Source of the DNA: Piscinibacter sp.
GTDB lineage: Bacteria; Pseudomonadota; Gammaproteobacteria; Burkholderiales; Burkholderiaceae_C
Direction of reading: 5' to 3'
DNA: 64,000 bases
Assembly: GCA_019635485.1 (NCBI GenBank)
Contig: JAHBZL010000018.1
Span: 1-64,000 of the forward strand
Position 1 is the stretch's first letter. Each line of letters begins with the position of its first letter. Below the pieces are notes generated by a model. The model saw only the letters and a program-made list of their open reading frames with translations. It had not been told where the DNA came from and did no database searches. The translations under genes and the position numbers were made by a program. Of this stretch, positions 11,751 through 21,148 are shown piece after piece.

Positions 11751-14700
11751 ATGGCGCAGTTCTTCATCGACCGGCCGATCTTCGCCTGGGTCATCGCGCT
11801 GTTCATCCTGGTGATCGGCGCCGTGTCGATCACCCAGCTGCCGGTGGCGCAGTACCCGCCGGTCGCGCCGCCGTCGATCGTCGTCAACGTCGGCTACCCG
11901 GGCGCGTCGGCGCAGACGCTGGAGGACAGCGTCATCGCGGTGATCGAGCGCGAAATGAACGGCTCCCCGGGGCTGGTCTACTTCGAATCGGTCGCGCAGG
12001 CCGACGGCAGCGGCAGCATCACGCTGAGCTTCGAGCCCGGCACCAGCCCCGACCTGGCGCAGGTCGACGTGCAGAACCGCCTCAGCCGTGCGACCCCGCG
12101 CCTGCCGCAGGCCGTGGTGCAGCAGGGTGTGCGGGTCGACAAGGCGAACCCGAACTTCCTGCTCTTCATCATCCTGTCGAGCGAGAAGGGCGTGCTCGAT
12201 CCGGTCGCGCTGGGCGACTTCGGCGCGCGCAACGTGCTGCCGGAGATGCAGCGTGTGGCGGGCGTCGGGCAGGCGCAGCTGTTCGGCACCGAGCGCGCGA
12301 TGCGCATCTGGATCGACCCGGCCAGGCTGGTCGGCTACCGGCTGTCCGCGGCGGACGTCAACGCGGCGATCGCCGCGCAGAACGCGCAGGTCTCCTCGGG
12401 CACGATCGGCGACCTGCCGAACACGCCGGACCAGGCGATCTTCGCGACCGTCGTCGTCAAGGGCCAGCGCGAGACCGCGGCGCAGTTCGGCGAGATCGTG
12501 CTGCGCGCGAACGCCGACGGCTCGACCGTGCGGCTGAAGGACGTCGCGCGTGTCGAGCTCGGCGCGCAGAGCTACGGCATCCGCGCGCGCCTGAACGGCG
12601 AGCCGTCCACCGGCATCGGCATCCAGCTGTCGCCGACCGCGAACGCGCTGGAGACGGCCAAGGCGGTCAAGAAGCGCCTGGACGAGCTGCGCCCGTATTT
12701 CCCGGCCGGCGTGAAGGCGACCATCCCCTACGACAGCTCGACCTTCATCGGCATCTCGATCGGCCAGGTGGTCGAGACGCTGATCGAGGCGGTGGTGCTG
12801 GTGTTCCTGGTGATGTACCTGTTCCTGCAGAACATCCGCTACACGATCATCCCGACACTGGTGGTGCCGATCGCGCTGCTCGGCAGCTTCGCCTCGCTGC
12901 TCGCGCTCGGCTTCTCGATCAACGTGCTGACGATGTTCGGCATGGTGCTGGTGATCGGCATCGTCGTCGACGACGCGATCGTGGTGGTCGAGAACGTCGA
13001 GCGCATCATGAGCACCGAGGGGCTGCCACCGCTGGAGGCCACGCGCAAGGCGATGGGGCAGATCTCCGGCGCGATCGTCGGCGTCACGGTGGTGCTGATC
13101 TCGGTGTTCGTGCCGCTGGCCTTCTTCAGCGGCGCGGTGGGCAACATCTATCGCCAGTTCGCCGCGGTGATGGTGAGCTCGGTCGCGTTCTCGGCCTTCC
13201 TCGCGCTGTCGCTCACGCCGGCGCTGTGCGCGACGCTGCTCAAGCCGGTCGAGGCCGGGCACCACCATGCCAAGGGCGGCTTCTTCGGCTGGTTCAACCG
13301 CGGCTTCGCGCGCACCGCCAAGGCCTACGAGGGCGTGGTCGCGCGCATCCTGCGGCGCGCGGCGCGCTGGCTGATCGTCTACGCGGCGATCATCGGCGCG
13401 GTCGTCGTGCTGTTCGGGCGCCTGCCGACCTCGTTCATCCCGAACGAGGACCAGGGCAACATCCTCGTCAACGTGCAGCTGCCGCCGGGCGCGACGCAGA
13501 ACCGCACGCTGGCGGTGATGCAGCAGGTCGAGCAGTACATGCTCGCACAGCCCGAGGTCTCGAACATGGTCACCGTGCTCGGCTTCAGCTTCTCCGGCAG
13601 CGGGCAGAACGCCGGCCTGGGCTTCGTGACGCTGAAGGACTGGGGCGAGCGGGTCGGCTCCGAGCACTCCGCACAGGGCCTCGTGGGCCGGGCCTTCGGT
13701 GCGCTCGGCCGGATCCGCGACGCGATCATCTTCCCGGTCAGCCCGCCGGCGATCCGCGACCTCGGCCGCGCCAACGGCTTCGCGATGCGCCTGCAGGACC
13801 GCGGCAGCAATGGCCGCGCGGCGCTGCTGGCGGCGCGCAGCCAGCTGCTCGCGGCGGCGGCGCAGAGCCCGCTGCTGGTGGCCGTGCGGCCGGACGGCCT
13901 GGAGGACGCCTCGCAGCTGCAGCTCGACATCGACCGCGACAAGGCCAATGCGCTGGGGGTCGGCTTCGCCGCCGTGAACAGCGCACTGTCGACCGCGCTC
14001 GGCTCGTCGTACGTGAACGACTTCCCGAACGCCGGGCGGCTGCAGCGGGTGGTCGTGCAGGCCGACGCGCCGGCGCGCATGCAGCCGGAGGACCTGCTGC
14101 GCATCAACGCGCTGAACGCGAGCGGCGCGCCGGTGCCGCTGTCGGCCTTCGCGAGCACCCGCTGGGTCACGGGCCCGATGCAGACGGTGCGCTACAACGG
14201 TTACCCGACGCTGCGCATCGCCGGCGAGCCGGCGCGCGGCGTCAGCAGCGGCGCGGCGATCGCCGAGATGGAGCGCCTGGCCGCGCAGCTGCCGCCCGGC
14301 TTCGCGTACGAATGGACCGGCCTGTCGCGCGAGGAGAAGCTGTCCGGCTCGACGGCGCTGATCCTGTTCGCGTTCTCGCTGCTGTCGGTGTTCCTGTGCC
14401 TGGCGGCGCTGTACGAGAGCTGGTCGATCCCGCTGTCGGTGATCCTGGTGGTGCCGCTGGGCGTGCTCGGCGTGATCCTCGGGGCGAACCTGCGCGGCCT
14501 GGAGAACGACGTGTTCTTCAAGGTCGGCCTGATCACCATCATCGGCCTCTCGGCCAAGAACGCGGTGCTGATCATCGAGTTCGCCAAGGACCTCGCGGCG
14601 CAGGGCCGCGGCCTGGTCGACGCGGTGCTGGAGGCCGCGCACCTGCGCTTCCGCCCGATCCTGATGACCTCGATGGCCTTCATCCTCGGCGTGCTGCCGC

Positions 14701-14918
14701 TGGTGCTGGCGCGTGGCGCCGGCTCCGCGAGCCAGCACAGCATCGGCACCGGCGTGATGGGCGGCATGCTCAGCGCCACTGCGCTGGCGGTGTTCTTCGT
14801 GCCGGTGTTCTTCGTCGTCGTGCGCAGCATCTTCAAGGGCAGCGAGCGGCAGCGCCGCTTCTATGCCCACGAGGCGGTGCCGGGCAGCGCGCCGGCGGCG
14901 CCGAAGGAGCCGTCGTGA
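11751..14918 (+). CDS. RND multidrug efflux pump, inner-membrane transporter (AcrB/MexB family)
   Basis: A 1055-residue HAE1-type proton-driven exporter, the expected length for AcrB/MexB. It starts MAQFFIDRPIFAWVIALF. The proton-relay aspartate pair is in VIGIVVDDAIVVVENVER (about residues 405-410) and the matching lysine in GLSAKNAVLIIEFAK (about 945). Twelve membrane segments and two periplasmic halves follow the usual plan. Probable substrates are hydrophobic drugs, solvents or bile-like compounds, but none is readable from sequence. The stop overlaps the GTG of the outer-membrane factor. Confidence 0.97.
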   Translation: MAQFFIDRPIFAWVIALFILVIGAVSITQLPVAQYPPVAPPSIVVNVGYPGASAQTLEDSVIAVIEREMNGSPGLVYFESVAQADGSGSITLSFEPGTSPDLAQVDVQNRLSRATPRLPQAVVQQGVRVDKANPNFLLFIILSSEKGVLDPVALGDFGARNVLPEMQRVAGVGQAQLFGTERAMRIWIDPARLVGYRLSAADVNAAIAAQNAQVSSGTIGDLPNTPDQAIFATVVVKGQRETAAQFGEIVLRANADGSTVRLKDVARVELGAQSYGIRARLNGEPSTGIGIQLSPTANALETAKAVKKRLDELRPYFPAGVKATIPYDSSTFIGISIGQVVETLIEAVVLVFLVMYLFLQNIRYTIIPTLVVPIALLGSFASLLALGFSINVLTMFGMVLVIGIVVDDAIVVVENVERIMSTEGLPPLEATRKAMGQISGAIVGVTVVLISVFVPLAFFSGAVGNIYRQFAAVMVSSVAFSAFLALSLTPALCATLLKPVEAGHHHAKGGFFGWFNRGFARTAKAYEGVVARILRRAARWLIVYAAIIGAVVVLFGRLPTSFIPNEDQGNILVNVQLPPGATQNRTLAVMQQVEQYMLAQPEVSNMVTVLGFSFSGSGQNAGLGFVTLKDWGERVGSEHSAQGLVGRAFGALGRIRDAIIFPVSPPAIRDLGRANGFAMRLQDRGSNGRAALLAARSQLLAAAAQSPLLVAVRPDGLEDASQLQLDIDRDKANALGVGFAAVNSALSTALGSSYVNDFPNAGRLQRVVVQADAPARMQPEDLLRINALNASGAPVPLSAFASTRWVTGPMQTVRYNGYPTLRIAGEPARGVSSGAAIAEMERLAAQLPPGFAYEWTGLSREEKLSGSTALILFAFSLLSVFLCLAALYESWSIPLSVILVVPLGVLGVILGANLRGLENDVFFKVGLITIIGLSAKNAVLIIEFAKDLAAQGRGLVDAVLEAAHLRFRPILMTSMAFILGVLPLVLARGAGSASQHSIGTGVMGGMLSATALAVFFVPVFFVVVRSIFKGSERQRRFYAHEAVPGSAPAAPKEPS

Positions 14919-16318
14919 CGCGCCGCGTGCGCCGGTCCGGGGTGGCGCTGCTGGGCGCTGCCGTGCTGGGCGGTTGCGCCGCACCGGCGCCGCGCTACGA
15001 ACGTCCTGCGGCGCCGGTCGCTGCGCAGTTCCCGAACGCGCCCGAGGCGGCCCCCGGCGCCGTGCCGGCGGCCGATCTGGACTGGGCGGCGTTCTTCCGC
15101 GACGCCCGGCTGCGGCAACTGATCGGCATCGCGCTGGCGAAGAACCGCGACCTGCGCATCGCCGCGCTGAACGTCGAGGCCGCGCAGGCCCAGGCCCGGG
15201 TGCGTGACGCGGACCGCTGGCCGACCGTCAATGCGGGCCTGTCCGGCTCGCGCACGCCGACCGCCAGCGGCGGCATCAACTCGCTGTACAGCGCCGGCCT
15301 GCAGGTCACCGCCTACGAGCTGGACCTGTTCGGCCGCCTGCGCAGCCTGAGCGATGCCTCGGCGGCGCAGGTGCTGGCCAGCACCGAGGCGCGCAAGGCG
15401 GTGCAGATCAGCCTGGTCGCCGCGGTGGCGAACGCCCATGTCGCGCTGGCCGCGGACGACGAGCTGCTGCGGGTCACGCGCCAGACGCTGGAGTCGCGCG
15501 AGGCGTCGCTGGCCCTGATCCGGCTGCGCTTCCAGCACGGGGCGAGCTCGGAGCTGGACCTGCGGCAGGCCGAGTCGCTGCGCGAGGCCGCCGCGGGGGC
15601 GCTGGCGCAGGCGACGCGCCAGCGTGCGCTGGACGAGAACGCGCTGGTGCTGCTGATCGGCCAGCCGCTGCCGGAGCAGTTGCCGCCGGCGCAGCCGGTC
15701 GCCGACGCGGCCGGGCTGCCGGCGCTGCCGGTGGGCCTGCCTTCCGAGGTGCTGGTGCGCCGCCCGGACGTGCGGCAGGCGGAGCAGCAGCTGATCGCCG
15801 CGCACGCCAACATCGGCGCGGCCCGCGCCGCGTTCTTTCCGCGCATCACGCTGACCGGGAGCGCCGGCAGCGTCAGCGGCGAGCTGGCCGGGCTGTTCAA
15901 GTCCGGTTCGTTCGCCTGGAGTTTCGCGCCGCAGCTGCTGCAGCCGGTGTTCGACGCCGGCCGCAACCGGGCCAACCTGGCGCTCTCCGAGACGAACCGG
16001 GACCTGGCGGTGGCGCAGTACGAACGCGCGATCCAGACCGCCTTCCGCGAGGTGGCCGACGCGCTGGCTGGCCGGGCGACGCTGGCCGAGCAGGTGCTCG
16101 CGCAGCGCCGGCAGCTGGAGGCCGAGCAGGCGCGCAGCGCGCTGACCGAGCTGCGCTACCGCAACGGCGCCGCCAGCCACCTCGAGCAGCTCGACGCCCA
16201 GCGATCGCTGTTCGCGGCGCAGCAGGGCTTGGTGCAGCTGCAGGCCCAGGCGGCGCAGAACCTCGCCACGCTCTACAAGGTGCTGGGCGGCGGCTGGTCG
16301 GAGCCGGCGCGGCCCTGA
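14915..16318 (+). CDS. Efflux outer-membrane channel lipoprotein (NodT/OprM family)
   Basis: A 467-residue TolC-like outer-membrane factor, third component of the pump. A GTG start (14915) overlaps the pump's TGA as GTGA and is preceded by AAGGAGC. A lipobox (AVLGGC) makes Cys21 the likely lipid anchor. Two repeated efflux domains follow. Typical motifs are YELDLFGRLRS near residue 133, GLPSEVLVRRPDVRQAEQQL near 280 and GRNRANLALSE near 350. It completes a self-contained tripartite locus with its repressor. Confidence 0.95.
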   Translation: MTRRVRRSGVALLGAAVLGGCAAPAPRYERPAAPVAAQFPNAPEAAPGAVPAADLDWAAFFRDARLRQLIGIALAKNRDLRIAALNVEAAQAQARVRDADRWPTVNAGLSGSRTPTASGGINSLYSAGLQVTAYELDLFGRLRSLSDASAAQVLASTEARKAVQISLVAAVANAHVALAADDELLRVTRQTLESREASLALIRLRFQHGASSELDLRQAESLREAAAGALAQATRQRALDENALVLLIGQPLPEQLPPAQPVADAAGLPALPVGLPSEVLVRRPDVRQAEQQLIAAHANIGAARAAFFPRITLTGSAGSVSGELAGLFKSGSFAWSFAPQLLQPVFDAGRNRANLALSETNRDLAVAQYERAIQTAFREVADALAGRATLAEQVLAQRRQLEAEQARSALTELRYRNGAASHLEQLDAQRSLFAAQQGLVQLQAQAAQNLATLYKVLGGGWSEPARP

Positions 16319-16438
16319 CTTCCGGGCCTGACTTTCCCTGAGGGCGCGGCCCCGGCGTCTGCGGCCTTGCGCAGGCTCAACACCCCGCGGGCCCTGGCTT
16401 GCGAGCATGGCTTCATCCGCCCCGAACCGGAGACCGCC

Positions 16439-16894
16439 ATGCCCGCCACCGTCGGTACTGTCGCCAGCCCGATCGTCGTCACGGCCACGCCGGAGACCAG
16501 CGCGGCGCAGGCCGCGCGCCTGATGCGCGAGCACCATGTCGGCTCGCTGGTGGTGGTCGACCGCGGCGCCGTCGCCGGCACGCCGGTGGGCATCGTCACC
16601 GACCGCGACCTCGTGCTCGCGGTCATGGCCGAGGGGCTGGACCCCGCGCTCTTCACGGTCGGCGACATCATGTCCACCGACCTCGCCACCGTGGCCGGCG
16701 ACGCGACGCTGCTGGTGGCCATCGAGCGGCTGCGCGCCCGCCGCCTGCGCCGCCTGATCGTCACCGACGCGGCCGGGCGTGTCGTGGGCCTGGTGGCCTT
16801 CGAGGACCTGCTGGAAGCGCTGGTCGGCGAGCTGGGAACCCTGACGCAGGCGCTGCGCGCCGCGCGCGACCGCGAGCGCAAGGAGCGCCGCTGA
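16439..16894 (+). CDS. CBS-domain pair protein
   Basis: A 151-residue protein made almost only of two CBS motifs. The first covers about residues 8-65 (PIVVTATPETSAAQAARLM... TPVGIVTDRDLVLAVM); the second covers 75-135 (DIMSTDLATVAGDATLLVA... RVVGLVAFEDLLEAL). Such stand-alone Bateman modules bind adenine nucleotides and sense energy state or regulate partners. A charged helix (RAARDRERKERR) ends the protein. It sits 120 bases after the efflux operon and three bases from the convergent suhB stop. No partner can be inferred. Confidence 0.88.
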   Translation: MPATVGTVASPIVVTATPETSAAQAARLMREHHVGSLVVVDRGAVAGTPVGIVTDRDLVLAVMAEGLDPALFTVGDIMSTDLATVAGDATLLVAIERLRARRLRRLIVTDAAGRVVGLVAFEDLLEALVGELGTLTQALRAARDRERKERR

Positions 16895-16897
16895 GGC

Positions 16898-17839
16898 TCA
16901 GTCGGCCGCTTCGCCCTTGCGGATGCGGACCGGGCCCTTTTTCTTCGCCGGGGCGGCGGCCGTGGCGGCCAGAGCCTCCTCCGGCGTCAGGGCCGGCGCC
17001 GGGGCGGTGGCAGGTGCCGGCTCGTCGGCCTTGATCGTGCGCGTGTAGGGCGCAAGCAGCTTGACGAGCTGGGCGTAGATCTTCGGCGTGCCCGCCACCA
17101 CCTCGCGCTGGTACAGGAAGTCGGCCTCGCCGGTGAAATTGCCGATCAGGCCGCCGGCCTCGGTCACGATCAGCGAGCCGGCCGCGATGTCCCACGGGCT
17201 CAGGCCGGTCTCGAAGAAGCCGTCGTACCAGCCGGCCGCGACGTAGCAGAGGTCGAGCGCGGCGGCGCCGGGGCGGCGCAGGCCGGCGCAGTGCTGCATG
17301 ACCTCCTCGAACATCGCGACATAGCGCTTGAAGTTGTCGCCCTTGCGGAACGGGAAGCCGGTGCCGATCAGCGCCTCCTGCAGCCGCGTCCGCTTGGAGG
17401 CGCGCAGGCGCTTGTCGTTCAGGAACGCGCCGCGGCCGCGCGAGGCGTAGAACAGGTCGTTGCGGGTCGGGTCGTAGACCACCGCCTGCTGCACCTGGCC
17501 GCGGTGTGCGAGCGCGATCGAGACCGCATAGACCGGGAAGCCGTGCAGGAAGTTGGTGGTGCCGTCCAGCGGGTCGATGATCCAGACGTACTCGCTGTCC
17601 TTCGCGCCGTGCGTGCGGCCGGACTCCTCCGCGAGGATGCCGTGCCCGGGGTAGGCGGCCAGCAGCGTCTCGATGATGGCCTGCTCGGCCGCCTGGTCGA
17701 CCTCGCTGACGAAATCGTTCGGACCCTTGGTGTTGACCTTCAGCAGGTCCAGGTCCAGCGACGCCCGGTTGATGATGCCCCCGGCCGCGCGGGCCGCCTT
17801 GACGGCGATGTTGAGCATCGGGTGGAGCGCTTGCGACAT
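16898..17839 (-). CDS. suhB: Inositol-1-monophosphatase family protein (SuhB-like)
   Basis: A 313-residue magnesium-dependent phosphatase that hydrolyses inositol monophosphates; SuhB of enterobacteria also joins rRNA antitermination complexes. Metal-site motifs are clear: [12 protein letters not shown] near residue 70, [12 protein letters not shown] near 88, and [17 protein letters not shown] near 215. The last 45 residues are an Ala/Pro-rich linker ending in a basic [15 protein letters not shown], longer than the usual 265-270 residues. That tail could bind RNA or protein, which is a guess. It is divergent from trmJ. Confidence 0.92.
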   Translation of the reverse strand: MSQALHPMLNIAVKAARAAGGIINRASLDLDLLKVNTKGPNDFVSEVDQAAEQAIIETLLAAYPGHGILAEESGRTHGAKDSEYVWIIDPLDGTTNFLHGFPVYAVSIALAHRGQVQQAVVYDPTRNDLFYASRGRGAFLNDKRLRASKRTRLQEALIGTGFPFRKGDNFKRYVAMFEEVMQHCAGLRRPGAAALDLCYVAAGWYDGFFETGLSPWDIAAGSLIVTEAGGLIGNFTGEADFLYQREVVAGTPKIYAQLVKLLAPYTRTIKADEPAPATAPAPALTPEEALAATAAAPAKKKGPVRIRKGEAAD

Positions 17840-17925
17840 GGCGTGGCCTGGGTGGGGGCGGGAGGGGGAGGGAGGCGGCAGCGCAGAATGACGCGGCGCG
17901 AACCATCGATTTTATCCGCCCCGCC

Positions 17926-18645
17926 ATGCCCGACCCGACCCGCTTCATCCTGATCGGCACCAGCCACCCCGGCAATGTCGGCGCCGCGGCACGTGCGCTC
18001 AAGGTGATGGGCTTCACCGAGCTGGTGCTCGTCGCGCCGCGCCATGCCGACGTGCTGCGCCAGCCCGAGGCGCTGGCGATGGCCAGCGGCGCCACCGACG
18101 TGCTCGACCGCGCCCGCGTGGTGGCCACGCTGCCCGAGGCACTGGAGGGTGTCGACTACCTGTGTGCGACCGCGATGACGCCGCGCGACTTCGGACCACC
18201 CACCCGGGCGCCGCGCGAGCTGTTCGCGACGCTGAAGGACGGCGGGCAGCGGGTCGGGTTCCTGTTCGGCTCGGAGCGCTTCGGACTGGCCAACGACGAC
18301 GTGTACCGCTGCCACGCCTGCCTGAGCATTCCGACCGACCCCGGCTACGGCTCGCTGAACCTCGCGCAGGCCGTGCAGCTGGTGGCCTACGACTGGCGCC
18401 AGGCGCTCGGGGGCTTCCCGGTGCAGCCGCGCACGCCGGACCCGGCGCTGGCCGACGCGGCGGCCGTGCAAGGGCTGCTCGAACACTGGCAGCGCACGCT
18501 CGTGGAGATCGGTTTCCTCGATCCGGCGGCGCCGAAGAAGCTGATGCCGCGGCTGAACCAGCTGCTCAACCGGGTGCAGCCGACGCGCGAGGAAGTCGAC
18601 ATCCTGCGCGGGCTGGCGCGCTCGGTCGGCAAGCCGCGGCCCTGA
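17926..18645 (+). CDS. trmJ: tRNA (cytidine/uridine-2'-O-)-methyltransferase TrmJ
   Basis: A 239-residue SPOUT-class methyltransferase that 2'-O-methylates position 32 of certain tRNAs using S-adenosylmethionine. It starts with the family's ILIGTSHPGNVGAAARALKVMGF. The trefoil-knot cofactor motif FGSERFGLANDDVYRCH is near residue 115, followed by SIPTDPGYGSLNLAQAVQL. A C-terminal helical part (KLMPRLNQLLNRVQPTREEVDILRGL) is also typical. cysE follows 57 bases later on the same strand, the trmJ-cysE order found in many betaproteobacteria. Confidence 0.95.
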   Translation: MPDPTRFILIGTSHPGNVGAAARALKVMGFTELVLVAPRHADVLRQPEALAMASGATDVLDRARVVATLPEALEGVDYLCATAMTPRDFGPPTRAPRELFATLKDGGQRVGFLFGSERFGLANDDVYRCHACLSIPTDPGYGSLNLAQAVQLVAYDWRQALGGFPVQPRTPDPALADAAAVQGLLEHWQRTLVEIGFLDPAAPKKLMPRLNQLLNRVQPTREEVDILRGLARSVGKPRP

Positions 18646-18702
18646 CGCCAGCACGTCTGGCGGCGCGCGGCTACACTGCCGCGACCAGCCCGAAGGACCA
18701 GC

Positions 18703-19482
18703 ATGTTCAAGCGCCTGCGCGACGACATCGATTGCATCCTCGAGCGCGACCCCGCGGCGCGCTCGCGCTGGGAGGTGCTGACCTGTTATCCGGGCCTGCA
18801 CGCGCTGGTGATGCACCGCTGGGCGCATGCCTGCTGGAAGGCCGGCTGGCGCTGGCCGGGGCGCTTCATCTCGCACCTGGCTCGCTTCCTGACCGGCATC
18901 GAGATCCACCCCGGCGCGACGATCGGTCGGCGGGTCTTCATCGACCACGGCATGGGCGTCGTGATCGGCGAAACCGCGGAGATCGGCGACGAGTGCACGA
19001 TCTACCAGGGCGTGACGCTCGGCGGCACCTCGCTGGGCCGTGGCACGAAGCGGCATCCGACGCTGGAGCGCGGCGTGATCGTCGGCGCGAACTCGCAGGT
19101 GCTGGGTGGCTTCACGGTCGGCGAGGGTGCACGCATCGGCTCCGGCGCGGTGGTGGTCAAGCCGGTGCCGGCGGGCGCCACCGCGGTGGGCAATCCGGCG
19201 CGCATCCTGAACGCGGAAGGCGATGCCCGGCGCGAGGCGGCGGCGGCCCGCATGGGTTTCTCCGCCTACGGCGTGACGCAGGGCGACGACCCGGTGGCGC
19301 AGGCGATGAAGGGCCTGATCGACAACGCCTCCGGCCACGAGCACCAGATTGCGTTGCTCTGGCAGGCGATCGAGAAGCTTTCGTCGCGTGCACGCGAACT
19401 GCCCGACGTCCAGTGCGTGCCCGAAGACGCCCACACCACCGAGCAGTTCGACGCCGAGCGCCTGAACCGCCTGGTCAAGTGA
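18703..19482 (+). CDS. cysE: Serine O-acetyltransferase
   Basis: A 259-residue enzyme that acetylates serine with acetyl-CoA to give O-acetylserine, the precursor of cysteine. An N-terminal helical region (residues 1-60) precedes the left-handed beta-helix of hexapeptide repeats. The active-site signature [20 protein letters not shown] is near residue 66, and [17 protein letters not shown] is near 105. The C-terminus, which usually carries cysteine feedback inhibition, runs beyond residue 200 with an acidic insertion. It may be co-transcribed with trmJ; it is tail-to-tail with the FecR/LysM gene. Confidence 0.95.
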   Translation: MFKRLRDDIDCILERDPAARSRWEVLTCYPGLHALVMHRWAHACWKAGWRWPGRFISHLARFLTGIEIHPGATIGRRVFIDHGMGVVIGETAEIGDECTIYQGVTLGGTSLGRGTKRHPTLERGVIVGANSQVLGGFTVGEGARIGSGAVVVKPVPAGATAVGNPARILNAEGDARREAAAARMGFSAYGVTQGDDPVAQAMKGLIDNASGHEHQIALLWQAIEKLSSRARELPDVQCVPEDAHTTEQFDAERLNRLVK

Positions 19483-19497
19483 GCGCGGCCGGCCGGC

Positions 19498-21135
19498 CTA
19501 CAGCAGCAGCAGCGGCGCCAGCAGCAGCAGGAACGGCCACCAGGCACGCGGCACCTCGATGACCAGCGGCGTGCTGTACGGGCCGACGAAGCCGTCCGGC
19601 TCGATGCTGCGGTAGCGGAAGTAGTAGGTGCCGCCCGGCGAGGGCAGCGGCAGCGTCCACTCCGGCTGGTCCAGGTCGGCTTGCAGCACGATCTCCTTGA
19701 AGGCCGCGTCGCGCGCCAGCTCGACGTGCTGCGTGTCACCGGGCCGTCCGCCCCAGGCGATCGAGAGCGACTTGCCGTCGGCCGCCACGCCGCCTTTCGG
19801 CGGCTCGGGCAACGGGCGCAGCTCGAAACGCTGCGGGTCGCCGAACGGGCCGCGGTCGCCGTCGGCGCGCGTGCTGGCCAGGCGCCACCAGTAGGTGCCG
19901 GCGCCGGGCAGTTCGATGCGCTCGCGGTTTGCGCCCAGGTCGTCGCGTTGCAGCACCAGGTCCTGGAAGGCCTCGTCGCGCGCCACCTGCAGGCGCGCCG
20001 TCGCTGCCTCGAGGTTCGGCGACCACTCCAGGTCGACCGGCCCGAGCGACTGCTTCGCGCCGGGACGCGGCGTGTTGACCGCCGGCGGCTCGGGGCGCGC
20101 CTTCAGCACGAACGGCCGCACCGCGTCGTAACCTTCGATGCCCTGGTCGTCGAGCCGGCGCGCTCGCAGGTACCAGCGGGCGTCGGGCAGGCCGGCGATG
20201 CGCACGTCGCTGCCGGCGATCACACGCTGGTCGTCGACCACCTTGTCGAACTCCGGATCGACCGCGACCTGCACGCGCACCGTGGCCTTCTCGGTCGGCA
20301 GCGCGAAGCGCACCAGCGGGCGCTCGAAGCGCTCGGGCATCTGCGCGAGATCGGGCGGCGGCAGCAGCCGGGTCGGCTGCGGCGCCACGGCGCTGGCGGC
20401 GACGGCCGCGCCGAATCCGGCCTCGAGATCGGTGCCGATGCGGCGGTCGGCGGCGTCCAGGCGCACGCGGCCATCGAGCACCTCGCTGCGGGTCGCGGTG
20501 GTCTCCGCGTCGAGCGTGACGCGGTAGTGCGTACCGCGCACGCCGACCACCGCCGTCGGCGTGTTGACCTCGAGCGGTGCCGAGCGGCGCATCTTGCGCG
20601 CCAGCACCTCGACCGAACCGCGCACCATGCGCAGCACGCCGGTGAACCAGCCGTCGTTCGCGGTCTGCTGCGCCGTCGCCGCGTCGGGCCCGGCGCTGCG
20701 GCTGGCGACGATCTCCGCCAGCGTGGTCGGCGGCACGCGCACGCGCGACCCGTCGGCCAGCTCGATGACGGCGGACGACTTCTCGGCCGTCTCCAGTGCC
20801 TGGCCCTCGGCCAGCTCGGTGCCGGTCGCCACGGCCACGCCACCGGCGCGCACCTCGCCGACCGTGCTGGTCACGCGCACCGGCAGCGCACTGCTGCGCA
20901 GCAGCCGGGCCGGCACGCGCAGCACCTGCCCGGGATAGATGCGGTTCGGGTCCGGCAGGCGGTTCAGCCGCGCGATTTCGCGCCAGGCCCGCGGGCCGTT
21001 GAAGACCCGCTGCGACAGGCCGATCAGCGTGTCGCCGGGGCTGACGCGGATCTCGAGCGTGGGCTCGGCTGCGGCCGCCGCAAGCACGGCGACCAGCGCC
21101 GGCAGGCATGCGATCGCGCGGAGCGGCCGGCGCAT
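19498..21135 (-). CDS. FecR/LysM domain envelope protein with C-terminal membrane tail
   Basis: A 545-residue protein with a signal peptide (first 23 residues). A LysM peptidoglycan-binding module follows (about 28-75, GDTLIGLSQRVFNGPRAWREIARLNRLPDPNRIYPGQ... region). Next is a FecR-like beta domain (about 85-205, with APLEVNTPTAVVGVRGTHYRV) and several Ig/fibronectin-like repeats. The last 15 residues are hydrophobic (AWWPFLLLLAPLLLL), so it may be held in the membrane facing the periplasm. From memory, relatives often sit beside CHASE2 adenylate cyclases; none is adjacent here. Function unproven. Confidence 0.85.
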   Translation of the reverse strand: MRRPLRAIACLPALVAVLAAAAAEPTLEIRVSPGDTLIGLSQRVFNGPRAWREIARLNRLPDPNRIYPGQVLRVPARLLRSSALPVRVTSTVGEVRAGGVAVATGTELAEGQALETAEKSSAVIELADGSRVRVPPTTLAEIVASRSAGPDAATAQQTANDGWFTGVLRMVRGSVEVLARKMRRSAPLEVNTPTAVVGVRGTHYRVTLDAETTATRSEVLDGRVRLDAADRRIGTDLEAGFGAAVAASAVAPQPTRLLPPPDLAQMPERFERPLVRFALPTEKATVRVQVAVDPEFDKVVDDQRVIAGSDVRIAGLPDARWYLRARRLDDQGIEGYDAVRPFVLKARPEPPAVNTPRPGAKQSLGPVDLEWSPNLEAATARLQVARDEAFQDLVLQRDDLGANRERIELPGAGTYWWRLASTRADGDRGPFGDPQRFELRPLPEPPKGGVAADGKSLSIAWGGRPGDTQHVELARDAAFKEIVLQADLDQPEWTLPLPSPGGTYYFRYRSIEPDGFVGPYSTPLVIEVPRAWWPFLLLLAPLLLL

Positions 21136-21148
21136 CGCGGGTCGCGGC

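Noticed and set aside
10722-14984. Very long open frame opposite the RND pump genes
   Set aside because: It is Arg/His/Gln-rich, has no recognisable domain and mirrors the adaptor and pump codons. Such antisense frames are expected at this GC content.
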